Positions 25,047-32,843 of a stretch of 64,000 nt of DNA are shown here, in pieces. The notes under the pieces are model-generated. The model was not told the DNA's origin and did no database searches. It saw only the letters and a list, made by a program, of their open reading frames with translations. How positions within the stretch are numbered: position 1 is the first letter of the stretch; the number at the start of each line of letters is the position of its first letter. The stretch is from Bacteroidetes bacterium UBA6183 (GTDB lineage: Bacteria > Bacteroidota > Bacteroidia > UKL13-3), in the NCBI GenBank assembly GCA_002422865.1, contig DITN01000087.1:1-64000 (forward strand), read 5' to 3'. Made by a program: the position numbers and the translations under genes.

Positions 25047-25856
25047 ATGAATAATAAATTGTTTGTTTACAAAAATTCACGCGTATCATACCACCGTTAT
25101 GGAAGTGGAAAAGAGGTGTTGGTTGCTTTTCATGGTTACAACCAAACCGGTGCCGAGTATGCTTATTTTGAGGAGGTATTAGGCCAAAAATTTACCGTTA
25201 TTGCTATTGATTTTTTCTGGCACGGAAACAGTGTTTGGCTTGAACAAGAAGATTTTTTGGATGAAGACATGCAAAATATTGTGAATGGAATTGCCAAACA
25301 AGAGGACCTTCATGCACAACGTTTCTCGGTTTGTTCGTTTAGTATGGGCGCCCGATTGGCCAGGGCCTTAGTCCGTAACTTTGCCCATCGTATTGACTAT
25401 TTCATCATGTTATCTCCACCTACATTTTCATTTAATCTTTTTTTGAATTTTACCACCAATAATCCTTTTGGATTAAACGTATTCAAGTATTTTGTTGGCA
25501 CACCGGGTGCACTACAAAAATGGGTTGAACGATTGTACAAATGGAAAATATTAACCAGAAGTGTGTATGTTTTTACCTCAAAATTTGTGGGCAAACAAGA
25601 GCGTGTTGAAAAGGTTTTTAAAACCTGGTACGCCCAACGTAAACTAAAAACCAACTTTAAAAAATTTGCCCGAACCCTGAATAATCATAACATAAACGTC
25701 ATACTCATTGTAGGTAAAAACGACAGTATCACCCCACCACATGGTATGGTAAATTACATTAGAAAATTAAAGAATAGGCGGATATTTATTTTACAAAAAA
25801 AACATGAACTTGCCACCCCCGAAACCAAGCATGTTTTTGAAAAACTATTTACATAA
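25047..25856 (+). CDS. Alpha/beta hydrolase
   Basis: A 269-residue alpha/beta hydrolase. The oxyanion-region motif is VAFHGYNQTGAEY, the nucleophile elbow is SFSMGAR (first Gly replaced by Ser), the acid is Asp in VGKNDSITPP, and the likely catalytic His lies in KKHELATPE near the end. There is no signal peptide, so it is probably cytosolic. It is followed 38 bases later by the enoyl-CoA hydratase on the same strand, which hints at a thioesterase or CoA-related role without proving it. Confidence 0.85.
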   Translation: MNNKLFVYKNSRVSYHRYGSGKEVLVAFHGYNQTGAEYAYFEEVLGQKFTVIAIDFFWHGNSVWLEQEDFLDEDMQNIVNGIAKQEDLHAQRFSVCSFSMGARLARALVRNFAHRIDYFIMLSPPTFSFNLFLNFTTNNPFGLNVFKYFVGTPGALQKWVERLYKWKILTRSVYVFTSKFVGKQERVEKVFKTWYAQRKLKTNFKKFARTLNNHNINVILIVGKNDSITPPHGMVNYIRKLKNRRIFILQKKHELATPETKHVFEKLFT

Positions 25857-25894
25857 AAACAAGCACGGTTGCGTAAAACAGAAACAACATATTT

Positions 25895-26677
25895 ATGCAG
25901 TACGAAACTATTTTATTTGAGGTAAACAATGGCATAGCCACGCTAACACTTAACCGCCCCGATGTTTTTAACGCTTTTAACGAGCAACAAAGTTTTGATG
26001 TACTTGATGCATTAAAGAAAATTGAACGCGACAAATCCATTCGCGTAGTTATTTTAACCGGTGCAGGAAAAGCCTTCTGTAGCGGACAAGATTTAAAATC
26101 TATAGCCGGGGCAAAAAACCGCTCATTAAGCGATAGCTTGTACAAGCGCTACAACCCGATGATTAAAGCCATGCGTAATTTACCGGTACCCATTATTTGT
26201 AAATTAAACGGTGTTGCCGCAGGTGCAGGTTGCAGTATGGCATTAGCTAGTGATATGATTGTGGCTAGTGAGAATTCATCTTTAATTGAGGTTTTCGTGA
26301 ATGTAGGTTTAGTTTTAGATTCGGGATCAAGTTACTTTTTACCACGTTTGGTTGGCTCGGCTCGTGCATTTGAATTATCAACCATGGGAAGTAAAGTTAC
26401 CGCCCAACAAGCTTTAGAGTGGGGCATGGTAAACCGTGTAGTTAAACACGAAGAATTAGATGCTGAAACTTTAAAAATTGCTGAATATTATGCTAAAGCA
26501 CCAACCAAAGCCATTGGTTTGATGAAAAAAATGTTGAACAAGTCGTTTAACAGCGACTTAGACACCATGTTACAATATGAAGCATATTGTCAGGAAATAG
26601 CAGGCAGAAGTGCTGATTATAAAGAAGGTGTTACTGCTTTTAACGAAAAGCGTAAGCCCGGATTTAAAGGCGAATAG
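25895..26677 (+). CDS. Enoyl-CoA hydratase/isomerase family protein (PaaG-like)
   Basis: A 260-residue crotonase-fold enzyme. Landmarks are TLNRPDVFNAFN, GAGKAFCSGQDLKSI, the oxyanion-hole segment LNGVAAGAGCSMALASD and the C-terminal end SADYKEGVTAFNEKRKPGF. These resemble 1,2-epoxyphenylacetyl-CoA isomerase (PaaG) and short-chain enoyl-CoA hydratases. No other phenylacetate genes are nearby, so general beta-oxidation is equally likely. Confidence 0.85.
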   Translation: MQYETILFEVNNGIATLTLNRPDVFNAFNEQQSFDVLDALKKIERDKSIRVVILTGAGKAFCSGQDLKSIAGAKNRSLSDSLYKRYNPMIKAMRNLPVPIICKLNGVAAGAGCSMALASDMIVASENSSLIEVFVNVGLVLDSGSSYFLPRLVGSARAFELSTMGSKVTAQQALEWGMVNRVVKHEELDAETLKIAEYYAKAPTKAIGLMKKMLNKSFNSDLDTMLQYEAYCQEIAGRSADYKEGVTAFNEKRKPGFKGE

Positions 26678-26739
26678 CACAATACATTTGGTAGTTTGGC
26701 TATTTTTCTTTAGATTGTGTTTAATATAATCTTTGATTT

Positions 26740-27546
26740 ATGGCCACACACATCACCAAAATTGTTGTAGCAGTTGATACTTCAAGTTGCTCAACCATGG
26801 CGCTTAAAGCGGCTTTCTCTTTGGCTAAGGCCTATCATGCATCTCTTTATGTGCACCATGTTACCGAAGGCTCTTCCTCTGACGAGGTGAAACAGAAAGT
26901 AACGGGTGTATTAGGCGCAACTCCTCACACTTACTCAGAAAGTAAGGGTAGTGTTTACAAAGAAATTATTGTTAAATCGCTTGATGTAAACGCTGATTTA
27001 ATTGTAATGGGAACACACGGAAACACAGGTTTTCAAGAGTTTTGGTTGGGCAGTAACGCAAACAAAGTAGTAAGTTCTGCTAAATGTCCGGTACTCACCA
27101 TCAGAGATGATGCACGTTCAACCGATTTTAAGAAGATTGTGGTTCCGATGGATACCTCCTTCGAATCGAGACAAAAAATACCTGTGGCAATTGACTTAGC
27201 AGAGGCGCTTAAAGCAAGTATACACTTACTAGGTGTTTCAACCGGAAAAGACAAAGAGGCAGAACACATTGTTGGAAACTATACACGCCAAGCGAGTGAT
27301 AGCATTGCAGACCATAATATATCATGCACCATAGAAAAACGTTTGGGGGGTAACATTACCAATACCACCATTATGTATGCCGAAGAGATTATGGCCGATT
27401 TAATTGTGATTATGACAGAGCAAGAGCCTCAAATAGGTTCATTTTTCTTGGGTAAATTTGCCCAGCAAATGGTTAACAACTCACCAATACCGGTTATTTG
27501 TGTACCAACTCGTGAAGACTTATTGATTACAGACGCAAGACTTTAA
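26740..27546 (+). CDS. Universal stress protein with two UspA domains
   Basis: A 268-residue protein of two tandem Usp domains (about 5-127 and 130-265). The first keeps the ATP-binding pattern MGTHGNTGFQEFWLGSNANK. In the second the motif is degenerate (MTEQEPQIGSFFLGK), so only one site is likely to bind nucleotide. The role in stress survival is inferred from the family. It has its own terminator. Confidence 0.9.
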   Translation: MATHITKIVVAVDTSSCSTMALKAAFSLAKAYHASLYVHHVTEGSSSDEVKQKVTGVLGATPHTYSESKGSVYKEIIVKSLDVNADLIVMGTHGNTGFQEFWLGSNANKVVSSAKCPVLTIRDDARSTDFKKIVVPMDTSFESRQKIPVAIDLAEALKASIHLLGVSTGKDKEAEHIVGNYTRQASDSIADHNISCTIEKRLGGNITNTTIMYAEEIMADLIVIMTEQEPQIGSFFLGKFAQQMVNNSPIPVICVPTREDLLITDARL

Positions 27547-27561
27547 GATTAAAATAACACT

Positions 27562-27594
27562 TAAAACGCTCCAGAAATGGGGCGTTTTTTTTGT
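27562..27594 (+). terminator. Terminator of the universal stress protein gene
   Basis: AAAACGC-tCC-agaaat-GGg-GCGTTTTTTTT, a stem with a run of eight T residues, 16 bases after the stop. Confidence 0.88.
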
Positions 27595-27679
27595 ATACAC
27601 CGGCTTATTTTAAACACCTGCCAACATTATTTTTTATACTTTGAACCAAAAACGTATTTTTACCGTTTGTAAGAAAAGC

Positions 27680-27710
27680 TTGTGTGAAGCAATGTGTTGG
27701 TAAACATTTG
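27680..27710 (+). promoter_or_regulatory. Candidate promoter of dxs
   Basis: TTG (27680-27682), 20 bases, then AACATTTG (27703-27710), one mismatch from TAnnTTTG. It ends 24 bases before the start codon. Confidence 0.42.
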
Positions 27711-27734
27711 CCCTACTAAGCTGTTAATAACGTT

Positions 27735-29657
27735 ATGATGGAAATTAAACCCGGTAAGCATTTAGAGCCTATAGAGTTTCCTGCCGATTTGCGCAAGGTT
27801 AAAGAAGAGGATTTAGTAAAGGTTTGCGCAGATTTGAGGCAATATATTATTGATACCGTTTCGGTATATGGTGGTCATTTTGGTGCAAGTCTTGGTGTAG
27901 TTGAGCTTTCTGTGGCACTGCATTATGCATTTAATACTCCATACGACCAATTGGTTTGGGATGTTGGACACCAAGCTTACGGACATAAAATTTTAACCGG
28001 AAGAAGAAATGTTTTTCATACCAATAGGGTTTACAAAGGTATAAGTGGTTTTCCAAAACGTGCAGAGAGTGAATATGATACATTTGGCGTTGGACACTCT
28101 TCTACTTCAATTTCTGCTGCCTTGGGTATGGCTGTTGCTAGTCGTTTAAAAGGCGAGTTAGATAGACAACATGTGGCTATTATTGGTGATGGGGCCATGA
28201 CAGCCGGTTTAGCATTTGAAGGTTTAAACCATGCAGGGGTTGAAGACAGCAATTTAATTGTGGTGTTAAATGATAATTGCATGAGTATCGACCCTAATGT
28301 TGGTGCATTGAAAGAATATTTAACAGACATTACCACGTCACCCACTTACAATAAATTTAAAGATGATGTTTGGAAAGCACTCGACAAATTAAAAGGTGTT
28401 GGTCACGTTTCTCAAGATATTATTTCCAAAGTTCACGATACGTTGAAAGGTGGTTTGTTAAAACACAGTAACCTTTTCGAATCGTTAAAATTCCGCTATT
28501 TTGGACCAATTGATGGTCATGATGTGAACCACATGGTAAAGGTGATGAACGATTTGAAAAAAATTTCCGGACCAAAATTATTGCATTGCGTTACCGTAAA
28601 AGGTAAAGGATATGCATTGGCCGAAAAAGACCAAACCAAATGGCATGCACCGGGCTTATTTGATAAAGTAACGGGAGAAATTTTTAAAAGTGCTCCTGAT
28701 AAACCTCAACCTCCAAAATACCAAGATGTATTTGGACATACCTTAGTTGAGTTAGCAGAGAAAAATGAGAAAATTGTTGGTATAACACCTGCTATGCCTT
28801 CAGGGTCATCAATGAATATTATGATGAAAGCTATGCCCAAACGCGCATTTGACGTAGGTATTGCCGAACAACATGCTGTTACATTTAGTGCAGGATTAGC
28901 CTCACAAGGTTTAGTGCCGTTTTGTAATATCTATTCATCGTTTATGCAACGCGCCTACGACCAAGTGGTACATGATGTGGCCTTACAAAAACTACATGTA
29001 GTTTTATGTATGGACCGTGCAGGTATTGCAGGTGCAGATGGACAAACACACCATGGTATGATTGACGTGCCTTACATGCGCTGCGTGCCAAACATGGTTG
29101 TTGGAGCACCAATGAATGAAGAGGAATTGCGTGACATGATGTACACCGCCAGCTTAGATAAAAATGCCGGACCATTTAGCATACGCTACCCAAGAGGTAA
29201 TGGTGTAATGCCTGAGTGGAGAACGCCACTAAAAGAAATGCCGGTTGGTAAAGGTAGAAAATTAAAAGATGGCAACGAATTGGCCATATTAAGTTTTGGA
29301 ACAGTGGGCAATATGGCCACAACAGCTATAGATAAATTAGCAACCGAAGGCATAAGTGTTGGGCACTTTGACATGCGTTTTGTTAAACCAATTGATGAAG
29401 AGTTGTTACATGAAGTATTTGCAAAATATAAAAAGATAATAACTATTGAAGACGGCACAACCGTTGGTGGTTTTGGCAGTGCTGTGCTCGAGTTTATGGC
29501 TGAACATAACTACCACGCAGAGTTTAAAATGCTGGGCATGCCGGATAGAATAGTTGAGCATGGTGAACCAAACGAACTTTATGCCGAGTGTGGTTACGAT
29601 GTAAATGGTATTATGAAAACCGTTCGTAGATTGGTTAAAGAAAGTGTATCAGCTTAG
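27735..29657 (+). CDS. dxs: 1-deoxy-D-xylulose-5-phosphate synthase
   Basis: A 640-residue thiamine-diphosphate enzyme for the first step of the MEP isoprenoid pathway, condensing pyruvate and glyceraldehyde 3-phosphate. It shows the DVGHQAYGHKILTGR region, the ThDP/Mg motif GDGAMTAGLAFEGLNHAG ... NDNCMSIDPN, the transketolase-like DVGIAEQHAVTFSAGLA, and a C-terminal transketolase domain. The start could be either of two adjacent ATG codons (27735, 27738). ispH of the same pathway is at 60577. Confidence 0.96.
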   Translation: MMEIKPGKHLEPIEFPADLRKVKEEDLVKVCADLRQYIIDTVSVYGGHFGASLGVVELSVALHYAFNTPYDQLVWDVGHQAYGHKILTGRRNVFHTNRVYKGISGFPKRAESEYDTFGVGHSSTSISAALGMAVASRLKGELDRQHVAIIGDGAMTAGLAFEGLNHAGVEDSNLIVVLNDNCMSIDPNVGALKEYLTDITTSPTYNKFKDDVWKALDKLKGVGHVSQDIISKVHDTLKGGLLKHSNLFESLKFRYFGPIDGHDVNHMVKVMNDLKKISGPKLLHCVTVKGKGYALAEKDQTKWHAPGLFDKVTGEIFKSAPDKPQPPKYQDVFGHTLVELAEKNEKIVGITPAMPSGSSMNIMMKAMPKRAFDVGIAEQHAVTFSAGLASQGLVPFCNIYSSFMQRAYDQVVHDVALQKLHVVLCMDRAGIAGADGQTHHGMIDVPYMRCVPNMVVGAPMNEEELRDMMYTASLDKNAGPFSIRYPRGNGVMPEWRTPLKEMPVGKGRKLKDGNELAILSFGTVGNMATTAIDKLATEGISVGHFDMRFVKPIDEELLHEVFAKYKKIITIEDGTTVGGFGSAVLEFMAEHNYHAEFKMLGMPDRIVEHGEPNELYAECGYDVNGIMKTVRRLVKESVSA

Positions 29658-29676
29658 ACAAATAAATACGCAACAA

Positions 29677-29709
29677 TAAGCCCGATAAATAGATATATCG
29701 GGCCTTTTC
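29677..29709. terminator. Bidirectional terminator between dxs and the convergent gene
   Basis: AAGCCCGATA-...-TATCGGGCCTTTT, a 9-to-10-pair stem with T-rich flanks, placed between convergent stops. Confidence 0.8.
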
Positions 29710-29721
29710 ATACTCCCGCAA

Positions 29722-30036
29722 TTAGCCATTAGAAGCAAGCTGCTTTGGATTGCAGTGTATGCCTGAAGTAATCTCAACCAACTTATAAATTTCATCTACT
29801 TCTAAAAAGTCATCTTGATTGTGATGTCGCTTACAAAGCGGTATAATGTACGTTGCATCGGCCTCTCCTAGCTTATCAAACAACTTTACATGAGCACCCA
29901 CTAAATGTGTACCTGTGCACTCCTTTTCACAACACCAAGTAACGAATTGACCGCTATTGGTTGTCCAATGTTCAAGCCAATTACCGCAAGTACAATCATA
30001 TTCAGCATAACTACCAACTATTTTTACCTTCACCAT
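29722..30036 (-). CDS. Small Cys/His-rich protein, HNH-like
   Basis: A 104-residue protein with a clear metal-site pattern: CTCGNW (residues 15-20), CCEKECTG (35-42), then GAHV and IIPLCKRHHNQ. The order Cys-x-x-x-Cys, then Gly-Ala-His, then Pro-Leu-Cys-x-x-His-His-Asn resembles treble-clef HNH-type nuclease folds. The family is not one I can name, and nuclease activity is inference. It is transcribed convergently with dxs and stands alone. Confidence 0.65.
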   Translation of the reverse strand: MVKVKIVGSYAEYDCTCGNWLEHWTTNSGQFVTWCCEKECTGTHLVGAHVKLFDKLGEADATYIIPLCKRHHNQDDFLEVDEIYKLVEITSGIHCNPKQLASNG

Positions 30037-30361
30037 ATTTCGAACATCTGTTAGGGAATAAAAGTATTCGAAGGTATTGGTTAGATAAATACGAAGATTA
30101 ATTCTATGTTAATTTTATTCTTTTAGCACACTAACAAGTTAAGCTGCATAATTAAAGGATAAAATAATGTAATTAAGCCATCAATTAACTTTTGTAAAAC
30201 AACAACACTTGGTGGCAATAAATATACAGTCGACAACTACATCTATTTACTTTCTACTTCCCGAAACAGTACATAGTTCTGAAAGTTGACGATTATTATT
30301 TAAACAAAAAGCCACTCCGAAAATAGAAGTGGCTTTTGAAATATTGTAATCTTATAATTGG
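30037..30361. other. Intergenic stretch without a gene
   Basis: This 325-base A+T-rich gap holds only the terminator at 30305-30338 and, presumably, the promoter of the small HNH-like gene next to it. I see no RNA gene or repeat. Confidence 0.5.
30305..30338 (-). terminator. Terminator of the small acidic protein gene
   Basis: Minus-strand AAAAGCCACT-tctattttcgg-AGTGGCTTTTTG, a 10-pair stem and T-run, 24 bases after the stop at 30362. Confidence 0.85.
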
Positions 30362-30709
30362 TTATTCTGCTGATTCAGGTTGTGCTTCTTCCTCTTCTTC
30401 AGGCTCAATACCCAACATCAAGTTTTTAATGTCTTGTAATTCTTCTTTGTTGTATTTGTTATCATAGTCGCCCAACAAATCCATCAAATATTCCAAATTA
30501 CCTTTTCCGTCTTCTTCCTCTAAGTATAAAAAAGTGTAATCATCATTTTCTTCAATGTTTTCATACGCCAAACGGATCATTTTTACATAACCCGGCTCGT
30601 TACGGTTGGCTTTAAACCACTCGCGTAATTCTTTTAATTGGCCAATTACCTTGGCACCAATTCCTTCACCAGCAAGGGTCTTTTTTATTGCATCAATGTG
30701 TTGCTTCAT
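30362..30709 (-). CDS. Conserved small acidic protein, function unknown
   Basis: A 115-residue cytosolic protein with no signal peptide, predicted to be mainly helical. The C-terminus is very acidic (GIEPEEEEEAQPESAE). I do not recognise a named family; similar proteins appear in Bacteroidota as hypotheticals. The region just upstream holds TAGTTTCGCACAC (30730-30742, minus strand), identical over 13 bases to the sequence upstream of asd, a likely promoter element. Confidence 0.72.
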   Translation of the reverse strand: MKQHIDAIKKTLAGEGIGAKVIGQLKELREWFKANRNEPGYVKMIRLAYENIEENDDYTFLYLEEEDGKGNLEYLMDLLGDYDNKYNKEELQDIKNLMLGIEPEEEEEAQPESAE

Positions 30710-30797
30710 CTCAATTATTTAGTATTATAGTGTGCGAAACTACATTTTTGTATGTTTTAAAAAAAATTTACTTCGCACAAGTAACAAAATCTTCATC

Positions 30798-31169
30798 ATG
30801 AAACCGCTCTATACCATTGTTTTGCTCATTATTTCTAACTTATTTATGACCTTTGCTTGGTATGGCCATTTGCAATTCCAGAAAATAGATTGGCTTAAAA
30901 ATACCGGGTTAATTGGTATTATTTTAATCAGTTGGTTTATTGCCTTGTTTGAATATGTATTTCAAGTTCCGGCCAACAGAATTGGTTATACAGCACATGG
31001 TGGACCATTTAATATGTTCGAGTTAAAAACGATACAAGAAGCCGTTAGCATCATTGTATTCGTACTCGTAAATATTTTTGTATTTAAAGAGGGAAACTTA
31101 CAATGGAACCATGTTTTGGGCTTTGCACTTATTGTTCTTGCCGTGTTTGTAATATTTAAAAAGTGGTGA
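30798..31169 (+). CDS. DMT family protein (DUF486)
   Basis: A 123-residue inner-membrane protein of four hydrophobic segments, matching DUF486. Motifs include MKPLYTIVLLIISNLFMTFAWYGHL, FALFEY-like FIALFEYVFQVPANRIGY and a C-terminal GFALIVLAVFVIFKKW. I start at 30798, where the first membrane segment begins; an in-frame extension from 30732 adds a non-conserved lead. The family is related to small drug/metabolite transporters, but the substrate is unknown. Confidence 0.85.
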   Translation: MKPLYTIVLLIISNLFMTFAWYGHLQFQKIDWLKNTGLIGIILISWFIALFEYVFQVPANRIGYTAHGGPFNMFELKTIQEAVSIIVFVLVNIFVFKEGNLQWNHVLGFALIVLAVFVIFKKW

Positions 31170-31186
31170 TAACATTCGGAATACCC

Positions 31187-31269
31187 AGCCACAGATTTCA
31201 CAAATTATTCATGACTTATGAAGTATGAGTGAAATTTACAGACAGAACCAATCTGAGTAATCTGTGGCT
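31187..31269. repeat. 83-base inverted-repeat element
   Basis: Perfect 11-base inverted ends, AGCCACAGATT (31187-31197) and AATCTGTGGCT (31259-31269), enclose an A+T-rich interior. It fills the gap between two convergent genes, where it may serve as a terminator or be a small mobile repeat. Confidence 0.6.
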
Positions 31270-31280
31270 ATACTATCCTA

Positions 31281-31847
31281 CTACAAATTGGTTTTAAATA
31301 ACTTAACCGCAATTGCCAACAATACAATTCCAAAAAACTTGCGTACCAGTATTAAACCTGATTTACCCAACACGCGCTCAATATGTTTGGTTGATTTTAA
31401 CACAATAAAAACAATAATTAAGTTAACCACGATACCCACTACAATATTTTGCATCTGGTAAACCGCTTTTAATGATATGATGGTTGTTAATGTTCCACTA
31501 CCGGCAATAATTGGAAACGCAATAGGTATAATACTTCCCGATTTTTCATCCGGATCTGTTCTAAAAATATCAATACCCAAAATCATTTCTATAGCTATGA
31601 TAAAGATTACAATGGAACCAGCCAATGCAAATGAAGAAACATCAATACCAAACAAATTTAATAGGCGCTCCCCCACCAATAAAAACAACACCATTAAACC
31701 ACCAGCCGCAATGGTGGCCTTACCGGAGTCGATATGAGCAACTTTTTGACGCATAGATAAAATAATGGGAATGGCTCCCAAAATATCAATCATTGCAAAA
31801 AGAGTAAGGGTAATTGTTAAAATTTCTTGAGCAGAGAAAAAATCCAT
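31281..31847 (-). CDS. MarC family integral membrane protein
   Basis: A 188-residue protein with six hydrophobic segments and the MarC signature segments ILTITLTLFAMIDILGAIPIIL and PDEKSGSIIPIAFPIIAGSGTLTTIISL. The family was named for multiple-antibiotic resistance, but that role has not held up and the function is unknown. The -7-like TAGATTTG sits just ahead of the start on the minus strand. Confidence 0.9.
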   Translation of the reverse strand: MDFFSAQEILTITLTLFAMIDILGAIPIILSMRQKVAHIDSGKATIAAGGLMVLFLLVGERLLNLFGIDVSSFALAGSIVIFIIAIEMILGIDIFRTDPDEKSGSIIPIAFPIIAGSGTLTTIISLKAVYQMQNIVVGIVVNLIIVFIVLKSTKHIERVLGKSGLILVRKFFGIVLLAIAVKLFKTNL

Positions 31848-31958
31848 GTCGCAAATCTAAGACTTATATTTTAATGGATAGAATAAGCACTAATAATAAT
31901 GATATAAGGCACTCTGAAGTATCAACCCAGCTGTAAACCAATAAAATTGAAAAGATTA

Positions 31959-31990
31959 TTTGCGTAAAACCCCGATACAGTATAGTTTTA
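31959..31990 (+). promoter_or_regulatory. Candidate promoter of fabG
   Basis: TTTG (31959-31962), 20 bases, then TAGTTTTA (31983-31990), one mismatch from TAnnTTTG, 22 bases before the start codon. Confidence 0.42.
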
Positions 31991-32012
31991 CCAAAGTTTA
32001 AAATAAATAATC

Positions 32013-32762
32013 ATGACATTATTAGCAGGAAAAACCGCATTAGTAACCGGTGCTACACGTGGTATTGGTAAAGGTATAGCTTTAAAACTAGCCCAACAAG
32101 GAGCCAACGTGGCTTTTACATTTGTTAGCTCGGTTGAAAAAGCAAAAGTATTTGAAGCAGAACTTGCTGCACTTGGTGTTAAAGCCAAAGGTTACCAAAG
32201 TAATGCAGCACAATTTGCCGAAGCCGAAATATTGGTAAACGAAATTGTAAAAGAGTTTGGTAGCCTTGATATTTTAGTGAACAATGCCGGTATTACCCGC
32301 GATAATTTGTTGATGCGCATGACCGAAGAAATGTGGGATGAAGTAATGGACACCAACTTAAAATCGGCCTTTGCGTTAATTAAGGCTGTGCAACGCCCTA
32401 TGATGAAAAACCGTTTTGGTTCAATCATCAATATCACTTCGGTGGTTGGTATTACGGGTAATGCAGGTCAAGCTAATTACGCTGCATCAAAAGCCGGTAT
32501 GATTGGTTTAACAAAATCTGTTGCTAAAGAATTAGGTTCGCGCAACATTCGTTGTAATGCCGTTGCACCCGGTTTTATTGAAACAGAAATGACGGAAGCA
32601 TTAAGCGAAGACGTAAGAGCAGAATGGGTTAAAGGCATACCTTTAAAACGTGGTGGATCACCTGAGGATGTTGCCAATACTGTGTTGTACCTAGCTTCAG
32701 ATTTATCTGCTTACGTTAGTGGACAAATCATTTGCGTTGATGGTGGAATGGTAATGCAATAG
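32013..32762 (+). CDS. fabG: 3-oxoacyl-[acyl-carrier-protein] reductase
   Basis: A 249-residue short-chain dehydrogenase that reduces 3-oxoacyl-ACP with NADPH in fatty-acid elongation. The nucleotide-binding GATRGIGKGIA, the NNAGITRDNLLMRM motif, and the catalytic Ser/Tyr/Lys of ITSVVG...NYAASKAG are all present. The C-terminus GQIICVDGGMVM fits FabG. No other fab gene is adjacent. It has its own terminator. Confidence 0.93.
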   Translation: MTLLAGKTALVTGATRGIGKGIALKLAQQGANVAFTFVSSVEKAKVFEAELAALGVKAKGYQSNAAQFAEAEILVNEIVKEFGSLDILVNNAGITRDNLLMRMTEEMWDEVMDTNLKSAFALIKAVQRPMMKNRFGSIINITSVVGITGNAGQANYAASKAGMIGLTKSVAKELGSRNIRCNAVAPGFIETEMTEALSEDVRAEWVKGIPLKRGGSPEDVANTVLYLASDLSAYVSGQIICVDGGMVMQ

Positions 32763-32786
32763 TTACCCATACAATACGTTTTTTAA

Positions 32787-32820
32787 TCGGGCAGCTTTCT
32801 TTTGTTGCCCGTTTTAATTT
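32787..32820 (+). terminator. Terminator of fabG
   Basis: CGGGCA-...-TTGCCCGTTTTAATTTT, a 6-to-7-pair stem with a T-rich tail, 25 bases after the stop. Confidence 0.8.
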
Positions 32821-32843
32821 TACATCAAACAACTTAATAAAAC

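Noticed and set aside
25895..26677. A phenylacetate catabolism operon based on the PaaG-like gene
   Set aside because: No other paa genes are nearby; the neighbouring hydrolase and Usp genes do not belong to that pathway.
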